From CAVYWD01 sp963772225 (GTDB lineage: Bacteria; Myxococcota; Myxococcia; Myxococcales; UBA5297), in the NCBI GenBank assembly GCA_963772225.1, contig CAVYWD010000011.1, positions 186,001 through 250,000 on the forward strand: DNA of 64,000 bases, read 5' to 3'. How positions within the stretch are numbered: the stretch's first letter is position 1; every line of letters starts with the position of its first letter. This document shows, piece by piece, positions 27,185 through 35,631 of this stretch. The notes beneath the pieces are model-generated. The model was not told where the DNA came from. It did no database searches and saw only the letters and a list, made by a program, of their open reading frames with translations. The position numbers were made by a program, and so were the translations under genes.

Positions 27185-27847
27185 CTACTCCTTCAAGCTC
27201 AGCAGCTCCTGCAGCCGGCTCGGATCGAAGCCGAGCATGAGCTTGCCGTCGACCTCGATGACCGGGACGCCTCCGACCTGGAGGCCGGCCTCGCGGGCCT
27301 TCCGCGCCATCTCGGCCTGGGCGCCGCGGTCCGCCTCCACGTCGCGGTCTGCGAACGGGACCTGGTGGGAGCGCAGCCATTGCCGAGCCTGGGCGCAGGC
27401 CCCGCACCACGACGTGCCATAGATCGTGACGCGCGCCTCGCCGCCGTCGCCGGGCGCCGAGGAGCTCGCCCCGAAGTCGCCCGACTTCACCGAGCGCTCG
27501 CTCGTGTATCGGCTCACCACGGAGTAGGGCCAGGCGTCGCCCTCCTCGCGCGTCAGGTCGGCGACGTAGACGAACCGGTCCGCTCCGAGCTCCTCCGGCT
27601 TCTTCGACAGGTCGCGGACCAGGACCTGCCTTCGCCGCTCCGCCGGGACTTTGTCCGCCGCGTCCACGTCGTGGAGCTTGCCGTCCAGGTCTATCCAGGT
27701 GAACAGCAAGTCTGTCCGGCTGCGGGTCAGCGCCAGCGCCGGGGGCGTCTCGACCGGCGCGGGGCCGGCGTCGCGCGCCGCGGCGGACCGGCGCGAGCAG
27801 GACGCGAGCGCCGCCGAGAGGAGAAGGGCCACTGCGAGTCGCTTCAT
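27185..27847 (-). CDS. Lipoprotein with C-terminal glutaredoxin-like domain
   Basis: A 220-residue protein with a lipoprotein signal (MKRLAVALLLSAALASC, Cys at 17). Residues 35-130 form an unrecognised domain with SRTDLLFTWIDLDGKLHDV; the C-terminal 80 residues are glutaredoxin/thioredoxin-like with the CxxC site in VTIYGTSWCGACAQARQWL and a cis-Pro in VGGVPVIEVDG. An envelope thiol oxidoreductase is likely and DsbD next door could keep it reduced. A second, DUF4124-like reading of the middle domain is possible but not sure. Confidence 0.78.
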   Translation of the reverse strand: MKRLAVALLLSAALASCSRRSAAARDAGPAPVETPPALALTRSRTDLLFTWIDLDGKLHDVDAADKVPAERRRQVLVRDLSKKPEELGADRFVYVADLTREEGDAWPYSVVSRYTSERSVKSGDFGASSSAPGDGGEARVTIYGTSWCGACAQARQWLRSHQVPFADRDVEADRGAQAEMARKAREAGLQVGGVPVIEVDGKLMLGFDPSRLQELLSLKE

Positions 27848-28360
27848 GGCGGCGCATTGTAGCGCCGCCTCGCGCCGGCGCGAGGCGCGAAGAACCTCAG
27901 GCTCGCCACCGGCGTTCAGCGCCCGCTCGTCTCCTGGATGAGAAACCGGGCGAACTTCGTCCATTCAGCGCGAGCGAACGCGGAGCGGAGTCGACAGCCA
28001 ACTTCGGCACAAGGCGGCGGCGCTCGGCCCGAGCGGAGTAGCCGCGCAAAGGCGAGAGGCCTTGAGGGCGCGAACAAGGTGCGTTCGACTCAAGTTTTCC
28101 ACCGAGCCGGGTCCCACAGAACTATCAACCATCGACCATCAACCATCGACGCGAGGCTGCGCCACACCTCTCCAACGTGCCTGGTCGCTCAGAGGCGCAG
28201 CCTCGCTAGAGGCCTTGAGGGTGCGAACGTGATGCACTTGAGTCAAGTCTTGCCGAGCCGGATTTGCGCCGAGAATTATCAACCATTGACTATCAACTAT
28301 CGACGCGAGGCTGCGCCGCACCCTCTCCAACATGCCTCGTCGATTTGAGGCGCAGCCTCG
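27848..28360. other. 513-nt intergenic region with duplicated palindromic repeat
   Basis: No gene seen. The right 300 nt are two tandem copies of a repeat described separately; the left 200 nt hold nothing recognisable apart from the upstream region of the lipoprotein gene. Confidence 0.6.
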
Positions 28361-28361
28361 C
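28056..28361. repeat. Two tandem ~153-bp repeats each with a 13-bp hairpin
   Basis: Copies start at 28056 and 28209 (gaggccttgagg). Each contains an AT-richer run of atcaac/atcgac micro-repeats and then the inverted pair GCGAGGCTGCGCC / GGCGCAGCCTCGC: arms 28151-28163 with 28194-28206, and 28305-28317 with 28349-28361. The last arm touches the TAG stop of the outer-membrane protein gene, so the hairpins lie directly downstream of that gene and could act on its 3' end. Confidence 0.85.
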
Positions 28362-28993
28362 TAGAACATCCGGTAGCCGAAACCGACGAGCGCTTCGACG
28401 GCGAAGCGCGCCCCGGCGCTGCCGTTCACGCGCCGGAGCTCCGGCCCGAAGCCGGCCAGGACCGAGACGAAGGAATCGGGGCTCACGGCGATCTCCGCCC
28501 CGCCGCCGATCAGCGCCGAGAGCCGGTACGTTCCACTCGAGGTCAGCGGCACCTCGAACGGCAATTGAATGAAGGCCATGGCCGAGATCGGCCAGTCGGT
28601 CTTGTAGGAGAACATCGAACCGGCCCCGAGCCGCAGCCCGGCGCCGCGCTCGTTGTACGCGTCGCCGAGGCGCGCGCCGCCGTTGGCGAAAGCGCCGCCC
28701 TGGAGGTCGAGGGAGATTTTCATTGCGCCCTGCTCCCAGAGGCGCGCGCGCAGCTCTCCCACGCCGTAGATCTTCGCCTCGAGGTAGTCCAGCCCGACCT
28801 CGGCCCCGACCTCGAAGCTCTGCAGCCCCTCGCGAAACCCGACCCTGAGCTCGGGATAGCCCGCCATTCCCCACAGGGCGAGCGCGCCGCTCGGAAGCGG
28901 CGCGGCGCTGACCGCCCCAAACGCCTCCTCGCCGCTCGCGCGCGGCGCCGCGAGCAGCAGCGCGAGCCCCGCGGCGACACCCAGCCTCTTCAT
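28361..28993 (-). CDS. Predicted outer-membrane beta-barrel protein
   Basis: A 210-residue protein with a cleavable signal (MKRLGVAAGLALLLAAPRASG). The rest alternates polar and apolar residues in strand-like stretches (AMKISLDLQGGAFANGGARL, AMAFIQLPFEVPLT, SVLAGFGPELR) and ends in the aromatic VGFGYRMF, typical of outer-membrane proteins. No family name recognised. An open extension to 29071 is Arg-rich and unlikely. Two hairpin repeats follow the stop codon. Confidence 0.68.
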   Translation of the reverse strand: MKRLGVAAGLALLLAAPRASGEEAFGAVSAAPLPSGALALWGMAGYPELRVGFREGLQSFEVGAEVGLDYLEAKIYGVGELRARLWEQGAMKISLDLQGGAFANGGARLGDAYNERGAGLRLGAGSMFSYKTDWPISAMAFIQLPFEVPLTSSGTYRLSALIGGGAEIAVSPDSFVSVLAGFGPELRRVNGSAGARFAVEALVGFGYRMF

Positions 28994-29120
28994 GACTCGA
29001 CCTCCGTGAAGAGGCCGAACGTACGCTCGCGCCCGCCCGACGCAACTTTTGTCTCCGCTCGACCGCTCCATCGGGGGATGCCGCCCCGAAGCCCTCGGCC
29101 CGCGAGCGCGACACGCGCCT

Positions 29121-29624
29121 TCAGCGGTCGATTCGCTTCTCGCGGTTCAGCTCGCGCAGGCGGTAGAGAGCCTCGGACTTGCGCAGCTCCTCAACCTCCC
29201 GCTCCGTCGCCGACGCCCGACGGCGGGAGAGCCCCCACGTGGCCGCGCCGACGGCGGCCGCCGAGAGCGCGACGCCGAGGGCGAGGAGGAGCCCGTACCG
29301 CCGGGTCCGGTGGACCACCCGGACACCCACCGCCCGCTCGTCGCGCTCGATGAGGTTGGGCAGGCTCGCGCGCGGGGTGGACTGAGCGCGCTGCAGGGCC
29401 TCCTTCTCCGCGCGGCGCAGGAAACTGTCGGCGTCCATCCGAGCAGCGCCCGGCCGGCGGGGCGCTCGCCGCTGCTCCTCCAAGCCTTGGACGTCGGAGA
29501 AGTCGAGGTGCAAGGCCTCCTCGCGGCGCTCGGACGACGGCCCCGGGCGCCCGGTGGGCACCTCGGAGCCTGCGCCAGAGGTCGGGTCGAACTCGAATGG
29601 GTCGGGAGGGGGCGGTTTGGCCAT
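29121..29624 (-). CDS. Hypothetical protein with one membrane helix
   Basis: A 167-residue protein starting MAKPPPPDPFEFDPTSGAG. The N-terminal ~100 residues are charged and Pro/Glu/Arg-rich; one membrane helix follows (YGLLLALGVALSAAAVGAATW), then a charged coiled-coil-like tail (ATEREVEELRKSEALYRLRE). No domain recognised. It is divergent from the DUF4388 protein at 29691. Confidence 0.6.
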   Translation of the reverse strand: MAKPPPPDPFEFDPTSGAGSEVPTGRPGPSSERREEALHLDFSDVQGLEEQRRAPRRPGAARMDADSFLRRAEKEALQRAQSTPRASLPNLIERDERAVGVRVVHRTRRYGLLLALGVALSAAAVGAATWGLSRRRASATEREVEELRKSEALYRLRELNREKRIDR

Positions 29625-29690
29625 CGAGCGAACATTTTACGCCGGGTGCCGCAAGTGGGGAGCTTACTCGCCGACACCGCGCGGGCGAGA

Positions 29691-31883
29691 ATGGCCGCTG
29701 TGGAAATGTCCTCTTCGAAGGTCGCCCGGCGCGTCCTCATCGCAGATCCCGACGTCCGGACCGCCGCGCTCGTCGGCGACGAGCTCGTCGCCGACGGCTT
29801 CCTGGCGGCCGTGGCGGCCGATCTGTCCGCGGCCATCGCGCTGCTCGCGGACCCGGTCCACCTCGTGATCGCCGCCCTCGATGCGCCCGACTTCGACGGC
29901 CTGGCGCTGTGCGCCGCGGTGCGCCGCTCGACGTCGGCCGCCGCGGCTTTCTTTGTGACGACCAAGGTGGCCGGCGCTCCCCTGCTCGAGCGCGCGCTGG
30001 CGGCCGGCGCCGACGACGTCCTCGAAGCCCCGGTCGAACCCCGGGTGGCGCGGGTGCTGGCGCGCCTCTTCGCGGCACCGGGCGCGCGCGCGGGCTCGCT
30101 CGCGGACCTGCCCTTGTTCGATCTCCTGAGCGCGCTCACCTCCGGAATGCGGAGCGGGCGCCTCGACCTGCCAGAGGAGCGCGGGGCCGTCTCCTTTCGC
30201 GGCGGCCGCCTCGTCGAGGCCAGGGCCGGCGGCCTCTCGGCAGAGAGCGCGCTCACCCGCCTGCTCCCTCTCGCACAGGGGACGTTCTGGCTCGAGCTCG
30301 ACCCGCCGGAGAGCCGCGAAATCCCGAGCTCGCCGCCGGGGGCCCGAGGAGCGTGGAGCCTGTCGCGCGCCCAGCTCGTCGCCCGCGAGGGCCCGCGCTG
30401 CCGCCGCTTCGAGCTGGCGCTGGCGCAGCTCGGCGGCGCGGAAGCGCTCTACCGGGCAAAGCTGCCGCCGCCCGCGGGCGCGCCCACCGGGCTCCCGCCG
30501 TCCATCGAGCGCCTCCTGCAGCTCTTCGACGGCCGGCGACCTCTTTGGGATGCCCTGCGCGCGAGCGAGCTCGAGGCCGCTGCGGCCGCGGAGTCGGTCG
30601 CGAGCCTCCAAGCACTGGGCCTTCTCGAGGGGCCCGAGGCCAGCGGCGAGAGCTCGGCCGAGCGCCCATGGCTCGCGGCCGGCGCGCCATCGGTCGCACA
30701 GGCGTTGGCTCCTGCCGCTGAGCCCGGGCCCGCCGTCGCCTTCGCCCGCGAGCCTGGATTCACCTCGGATCCCGGATTCACCGCGGATCCCGGATTCACC
30801 TCGGATCCCGGATTCACCTCGGAGCCCAGCTTCACCTCGGAGCCCAGCTTCACCTCGGAGCCCAGCTTCACCTCGGAGCCCAGCTTCGCCTCCGAGCCCG
30901 GAGTCGCCTCGGAGCCCAGAATCACCTCGGAGCCCGGAGTCGCTTCCAAGCCTGAAATCGCCTCTAAGCCTGGAGTCACTCTCGAGACTAAAGTTATTTC
31001 CAATCCTGGAGTTGCCTCTAAGCCTCGGGTCACCTCCAAGCCTGAGTTCACCTCCGAGCCCTGGGTCGCCTCCGCAACAGAGCCCATGCGCGCCGAGCCC
31101 CCCGAAGATCCGGCGCCTCCGACCGAAATCATCTCCGCCTGGGACATCACCTCGGCTTTCGAGAAGCTCGAGGCCGAGTCCTTGGAACGAGAGCGCGCTG
31201 AACCCGCCGCCAAGCAGCGCCTGTCCCGCTCTATCGAGGAGGACTTCTTGGAGCGCGACCTCTGGCCGCGGCGCAGGAGAGCGCGGGCGCGGGTGAAGAT
31301 CGCTGCCCTCGCGGTGGGCGCGGCCGGCGCCGCCGCAGCCGCGCTCCTGTGGAGCGGCCTGGACTCGAGCGCTCCGGGGACCAGGAGCGACCACCCTCAG
31401 CCTCTCCCCGCGGCGGCTCTATCGAGGCCCGAATCGGCCGCCTTTGCGGCTGACCCAGCGCCGGTGAGCGAGCCGCCGGAGCCGGTCCGTGAGGGCGGCA
31501 AAGCGAAGCTGGCGGTTCCTGCGAGCACCGCCGCCCAGGACCTCGTCGAGGAGGGGCGCCGGCTCCTGGCGCGCGGCCGGCCTCGGACGGCCTTGAAGTC
31601 CCTGGAGGCCGCAGCCGAGTCCTCGCCCAGCGACGCCTCCCTCCAAGTCCTGCTCGCCACGGCCCGCCTCGACTCGGGAAAGCCGGCGGAGGCGGCGCAA
31701 TCCGCCCGCCGCGCGCTGGCCCTCCAGCCCGAGAATCCGCGCGCCCACCTCATCCTCGGGACCGCCTATCAGGACCAGGGCCAAGGCAAGAGCGCCCGCG
31801 CCGAGTACGAGGCCTACCTGCGCCTCGCGCCGAACGGCGAGTTTGCGCGCGACGTCCGGGCTATTCTCAAGGCGCCGCCCTGA
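29691..31883 (+). CDS. Receiver-like/DUF4388 protein with hexapeptide repeats, membrane helix and C-terminal TPR
   Basis: About 730 residues. Residues 10-130 look like a receiver domain (VARRVLIADPDVRTAALVGD) with degenerate phospho-site. A DUF4388-like region follows (DLPLFDLLSALTSGMRSGRL, AVSFRGGRLVEARAG). Then come eighteen six-residue repeats of the type GFTSDP/SFTSEP/GVASKP (30756-31079), a charged linker, one membrane helix (IAALAVGAAGAAAAALLW) and TPRs (EEGRRLLARGRPRTALKSLE, PAEAAQSARRALALQPENPR). DUF4388 proteins are common myxobacterial signalling components. ATG 29691 is preferred; ATG 29706 is possible. Confidence 0.75.
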   Translation: MAAVEMSSSKVARRVLIADPDVRTAALVGDELVADGFLAAVAADLSAAIALLADPVHLVIAALDAPDFDGLALCAAVRRSTSAAAAFFVTTKVAGAPLLERALAAGADDVLEAPVEPRVARVLARLFAAPGARAGSLADLPLFDLLSALTSGMRSGRLDLPEERGAVSFRGGRLVEARAGGLSAESALTRLLPLAQGTFWLELDPPESREIPSSPPGARGAWSLSRAQLVAREGPRCRRFELALAQLGGAEALYRAKLPPPAGAPTGLPPSIERLLQLFDGRRPLWDALRASELEAAAAAESVASLQALGLLEGPEASGESSAERPWLAAGAPSVAQALAPAAEPGPAVAFAREPGFTSDPGFTADPGFTSDPGFTSEPSFTSEPSFTSEPSFTSEPSFASEPGVASEPRITSEPGVASKPEIASKPGVTLETKVISNPGVASKPRVTSKPEFTSEPWVASATEPMRAEPPEDPAPPTEIISAWDITSAFEKLEAESLERERAEPAAKQRLSRSIEEDFLERDLWPRRRRARARVKIAALAVGAAGAAAAALLWSGLDSSAPGTRSDHPQPLPAAALSRPESAAFAADPAPVSEPPEPVREGGKAKLAVPASTAAQDLVEEGRRLLARGRPRTALKSLEAAAESSPSDASLQVLLATARLDSGKPAEAAQSARRALALQPENPRAHLILGTAYQDQGQGKSARAEYEAYLRLAPNGEFARDVRAILKAPP
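30756..31079 (+). repeat. Eighteen 18-bp coding repeats (hexapeptide GFTSDP type)
   Basis: In-frame 18-bp units coding [G/S/R/E]-[F/V/I]-[T/A]-S-[E/D/K]-P. The first eight are nearly identical at DNA level; later copies drift (GVTLET, KVISNP, WVASAT), which suggests expansion from the 5' side. The segment forms a flexible Pro-spaced linker between the DUF4388 region and the membrane helix. Confidence 0.9.
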
Positions 31884-31954
31884 GGCGAGCACTCGCGCCA
31901 GTGGCCCTTCGCGTTTTGCGCGCGCGGGGCCCGAGCCTGGAGGAACCACCCAAC

Positions 31955-32173
31955 ATGAAAGCGCCACCCGAGGGCCTTCCCGTCTATCGCCTCCTCACCG
32001 GGCCCGACGACGCCGCATTTTGCCGAAGGGTCAGCGAAGCCCTGGCGCTCGGGTACGAGCTGTACGGCTCGCCGGCCGCGGCCTTCGACGGCCAGAAGGT
32101 CGTCGTGGCGCAGGCGGTGGTCTGGCCCTTCCTCGAGATCAACGAGGCGAAGCGACGCAGCCCGGCGGGCTGA
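31955..32173 (+). CDS. DUF1737-like small protein
   Basis: A 72-residue protein, MKAPPEGLPVYRLLTGPDDA, with AFCRRVSEALALGYELYGSP and AFDGQKVVVAQAVVWP, matching the compact pattern of DUF1737 proteins (YRLLTGxDD, GW/GY-x-L-x-G). Function unknown. GGAGG lies upstream. It is 71 nt after the DUF4388 gene. Confidence 0.75.
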   Translation: MKAPPEGLPVYRLLTGPDDAAFCRRVSEALALGYELYGSPAAAFDGQKVVVAQAVVWPFLEINEAKRRSPAG

Positions 32174-32231
32174 TCGAGCCCTGCTGTCGAGGCGCGCGAG
32201 GGCGAGCCGCAAACGCCGATGGGGTGGGCCC

Positions 32232-33725
32232 TCACGCTGCGTCGCGCAGCACGGTCTCGATCAGCGCGCGGATCCCCTCGCGCGGCGCCGTGAGAGAGCC
32301 CTGCGCCGCGGCGAAAGCCTTCAGCGCCGCCGGCACGTCGCCATCGCCCTCGGCCATCACCAGCAGCGGAACCCGCGCCTGCCGCGAGAGGAACTCGGCG
32401 AGCCTCGTCGCCCCGGGCCCCGGCTCCAGGACGATGCCCCCGAGCGCGCCGGCCGCGAAGGGCCTCCAGAGCGGGCGCGCCTCCTCGGCGCTGGGGATGG
32501 AGAACAGCTCCAGGCGCAGCCCGTCGGGCAGCTCGAGCCTGGCCCACGTGCCGATCAGCTCCGGCGTGGGCGCGCGCAGGGGGCGATACCCGGGCACCTC
32601 CGACAGGCGCTCGAGGAAGGCCTTCGCGCCCCGCTGCGACTCGGAGATCAGGAGCAGCTTCCCCGCGGCCTCTTTGGCCGCGAGCCTGCCCCGGAGGATC
32701 CGCGCGCGCAGGGCGTGCAGCTCGGCGGGGCCGAGCAGCGGCTTCTCCGCCTGCGCCTCTGCCGCGGGCGCCTGGCGCGCGATGCCTTTCTCGAAGAGCG
32801 CGTGGACCGCCGCGACGACCTCGAAGTCGGTGGCGCTCGCCAGGTCGAGCAGCTCGGCGAGCGCACGCGGCTCGGCGAGCAGCCGCACCACCTCCGCCGT
32901 GATGGGGTGCTGATCGCGGGTGAGCGCGGCCTCCGGCGCGAGCTGCAGACGGGCGGAGAGCGCCGGCAAGTCGGACAAGAGCGCCGCCATCTCGTCCGCC
33001 TGCCGCATCCCCTCGAGGAGCGCCTCCTCTAGGCCGCGCTGCACGCGGACCGCGCCGGCGTAGGCGCCCGGGGTGAAGGCGAAGGTGCCTTCGCGCAGGC
33101 GCAGGAGCCGGAACAGCGCCTTCTCGCCCTCGGCCGCGCCGGAGCGCGCGTTGGCCGGGCGGCCCTCGACCAGGTGGATTTCCCCGCGCAGATCGGCGTG
33201 CTCCAGCGCGAGCGCCCCGCTGCGCCGATTGGCGCCGAGGATCTGCAGGAGGTCGGCGACGCCCATCTGCTTGAGGCTGCCTTCGATCTCCCGGGTCTCG
33301 TTCTTGAGCTCGCGGGCGGCGTCGAGCTTGTGGAGGATGTGCCCCACCCGCCCCAGCACGTCGTCGAGGTTGTAGGGCTTCTTCAGGGTGCCGTCGCGCA
33401 GCCCGCGCATCGGCTCGGCGTCCGGGGCGGCGCCGGTGACGACCACGGGGATCTCTTCGGTGCGCGGGTTGGTGCGCAGGATCTGCAGGAAGGTGCGCGC
33501 CGAGATGAGCTGGCAGGCGTCGTCAATGAGCACCAGGTCGGGGTGGCGCAGCACCGCCATCTCCAGGGCGCGCGAGCCGTCCCCGGCCACGGACACCTGG
33601 TACCCGCGCTCCCGGAGCGCCCGCGCGAGCGAGCGCACTGTCTCGTCGTCGGGGTCGGCCACGAGGATCTTGCGCGCGCGGCTCACGGCTCGCTCCGCTC
33701 GGCGCTCGAGCTCGAAGGGGCGCAC
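32232..33725 (-). CDS. Response regulator with DUF4388 and degenerate C-terminal domain
   Basis: About 497 residues. Receiver domain at 15-135: ARKILVADPDDETVRSLARA, HPDLVLIDDACQLISARTFL (phospho-acceptor Asp), VVVTGAAPDAEP and LKKPYNLDDVLGRV (conserved Lys). DUF4388 follows at about 150-250 (GSLKQMGVADLLQILGANRR, GEIHLVEGRPANARSG). The last 150 residues (KLLLISESQRGAKAFLERL to ALIETVLRDAA) look like a GTPase-type fold without the P-loop lysine. A GTG start at 33686 would remove 13 Arg-rich residues. It is downstream of another response regulator on the same strand. Confidence 0.82.
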   Translation of the reverse strand: MRPFELERRAERAVSRARKILVADPDDETVRSLARALRERGYQVSVAGDGSRALEMAVLRHPDLVLIDDACQLISARTFLQILRTNPRTEEIPVVVTGAAPDAEPMRGLRDGTLKKPYNLDDVLGRVGHILHKLDAARELKNETREIEGSLKQMGVADLLQILGANRRSGALALEHADLRGEIHLVEGRPANARSGAAEGEKALFRLLRLREGTFAFTPGAYAGAVRVQRGLEEALLEGMRQADEMAALLSDLPALSARLQLAPEAALTRDQHPITAEVVRLLAEPRALAELLDLASATDFEVVAAVHALFEKGIARQAPAAEAQAEKPLLGPAELHALRARILRGRLAAKEAAGKLLLISESQRGAKAFLERLSEVPGYRPLRAPTPELIGTWARLELPDGLRLELFSIPSAEEARPLWRPFAAGALGGIVLEPGPGATRLAEFLSRQARVPLLVMAEGDGDVPAALKAFAAAQGSLTAPREGIRALIETVLRDAA

Positions 33726-33764
33726 CGCGTCGGTCCGTCTCGGTGGGCCATGGCATTCCCCGGG

Positions 33765-35624
33765 CTAGAGCGGCTGCAGGTCGTAGCGCTGCTGGAGCTT
33801 GTTCACCAGCTCGTCCACGAGGACCGCGTCGCTGGAGTGGAAGCCCCACGGGGGCCCGTGGGCCGACCGTCGCTGGAAGAGGGCATAGCTCGCGTTCTCC
33901 GTGTAGAGCAGGGCGAACTCGTGGAGCTGGATGCGCTCGTCCCCGTCCAGGAAGACCGGCGTCGCCCACGGATGGGCCTCGAGGTCGCCGCGGCGGCCCA
34001 GGAGGTAGACGCGAGTGGCCGCGTCGGCGGGCAGGTGGCCGAGCGCGTTCAGGATGGGCAGGTCGCGCCGGAGCTCGCCGGCGCCGATGTAGAGCAGGCC
34101 GCGGGCGCGCGGCTCGCGGGCGATCTCCAGGGCCATTTCCCGCTGGAGGTCGGCGAAGAGGCTGGCCGGCAAGAACCCCCGGCGCGACGGCCCGGCCCGC
34201 TCGTCCTCCGGCAGCTTCGGCGAGCTCCGCTCGCCCAAGAGGAGGTCCACCGCGGGCCAGAGCTCGAGGTGGGCGAGGTCGAGCTTGCGCGCCAGGCTGC
34301 AGCGCGCCTCGTCGGTCCGCGCGCGGCAGACGTGCAAGAGCTCGTCGAAGTTTTGGCCGTCGCGCGGGAAGGTCGCGGTCCCGGCCGCGACCGAGACCAC
34401 TCCGACCGCGCCCGCCTTCTCCAGCGCCTTGTCGGCGGCGAGCGCCTCGCGCAGCCGCCGCGCCACCAGCAGCGCCCCCAGCGTGTCGGTCTCCGGCAGG
34501 AGCACGTAGAACTCGTCGTCCGAGGCCTTGGCCACCACGTCGCTGTCGCGGACCACGCCCCCGAGCGCGCCCACCACCGCCCGCGCCAGGGCCACCGCGG
34601 GCTCCGAGCCGCGCGACGAGCGGAACGCCTCCAGCGCGTCGAGCCCCAGGGTCATGAGCGAGAAGACCCGTCCGTAGCGGCGCGCCTTGGAGAACTCCTT
34701 GGCCGCGTAATCGACGAAGTAGGAGAGGTTATAGGCGGGCGTCTGGGGGTCGCGAAGGCCCAGCTTCTCGAGGGCGGAGTAGCGACGGGCGTTGAAGAGG
34801 GCCGTGGCGGCGAAGGCCCCCGTGGACCTGGCCGCGGCCAGGTCCTCCCGGCCAAACTCGCCCCGCAGCTTGTCGCTGCAGAGCGCGAGCCCCACCCGCT
34901 CTCCGGCCGCCCAGAGCGGCAGGTAGAAGGCCCGGCCCAGCCGCTCTCCCGGGACCTCGAACGGGGTCGGCCCCTCGAGGTGCCCCGCGGGCCCGGGCCC
35001 CGGCGGCATCCGGGTCGGCAGCGCCGCCCGGTCGACCAGGCCGCGGTAGGCGCGCAGCTCCAAGCCTCCCTGGTCGTCGGCCACCCAGAGCGCGCCGCTC
35101 TGCGCGTCGCAGACCGCGCACAGGTCGGCGAGGCAGCTCTCCTGTAGCCGCTCCAGATCGAGCGTCCCGAGCATGGCCAGGCAGCGCTGCAGCAGCGCCT
35201 GGTTGCGCAAGAACTCCAAATTTTCGCTCAGCAGGCGCTCGCGCTCCAGGCGCAGGGCCGCGCGCTCCACCGCGCGGGCCACCCGCTCCATGAGCTCGGC
35301 CGGGTCCACCGGCTTGACCAGGTAGTCGGAGGCGCCCGCGCGCAGCGCCGCCACCGCCGACTGGACATCGCCTCGCCCGGTGACGACGAGCACCTCCTGC
35401 TCGGGCACCCGCCGGCGAAGCTCGGCGATGAGCCCCAGGCCATCGAGGCGCGGCATGACCAGGTCGGCCAGCACGGCGTCGAAGCGCTCGGCCTGAAACC
35501 GCTCCAGCGCCTGGGCGCCGTCCCGGGCCGAGGCGACCTCGTAGCCGCGACCGCAGAGCTGAGCCCCGAGGAGCTCGCGGAAGAAGTCGTCGTCGTCGAC
35601 CACGAGGATCCGGGCGACTGGCAC
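33765..35624 (-). CDS. REC-GAF-GGDEF-like response regulator with degenerate GGDEF site
   Basis: A 619-residue protein. The start is GTG at 35624, 7 nt after the dapF stop; the longer frame to 36197 only covers dapF. Receiver: VARILVVDDDDFFRELLGAQ, FDAVLADLVMPRLDG, VTGRGDVQSAV, YLVKPVDPAELM. A GAF-like section follows at about 170-300 (CAVCDAQSGALWVADDQGG). The GGDEF-type domain at 330-470 has ASDDEFYVLLPETD where GG(D/E)EF is expected, so cyclase activity is doubtful. The last 120 residues are unassigned. Likely an effector or c-di-GMP-independent regulator (inference). Operon with dapF. Confidence 0.82.
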   Translation of the reverse strand: MPVARILVVDDDDFFRELLGAQLCGRGYEVASARDGAQALERFQAERFDAVLADLVMPRLDGLGLIAELRRRVPEQEVLVVTGRGDVQSAVAALRAGASDYLVKPVDPAELMERVARAVERAALRLERERLLSENLEFLRNQALLQRCLAMLGTLDLERLQESCLADLCAVCDAQSGALWVADDQGGLELRAYRGLVDRAALPTRMPPGPGPAGHLEGPTPFEVPGERLGRAFYLPLWAAGERVGLALCSDKLRGEFGREDLAAARSTGAFAATALFNARRYSALEKLGLRDPQTPAYNLSYFVDYAAKEFSKARRYGRVFSLMTLGLDALEAFRSSRGSEPAVALARAVVGALGGVVRDSDVVAKASDDEFYVLLPETDTLGALLVARRLREALAADKALEKAGAVGVVSVAAGTATFPRDGQNFDELLHVCRARTDEARCSLARKLDLAHLELWPAVDLLLGERSSPKLPEDERAGPSRRGFLPASLFADLQREMALEIAREPRARGLLYIGAGELRRDLPILNALGHLPADAATRVYLLGRRGDLEAHPWATPVFLDGDERIQLHEFALLYTENASYALFQRRSAHGPPWGFHSSDAVLVDELVNKLQQRYDLQPL

Positions 35625-35631
35625 GGCGTCT

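Noticed and set aside
29049..29690. N-terminal extension of the DUF4388 protein
   Set aside because: It overlaps the convergent hypothetical gene at 29121 and reads low-complexity sequence before the receiver domain.
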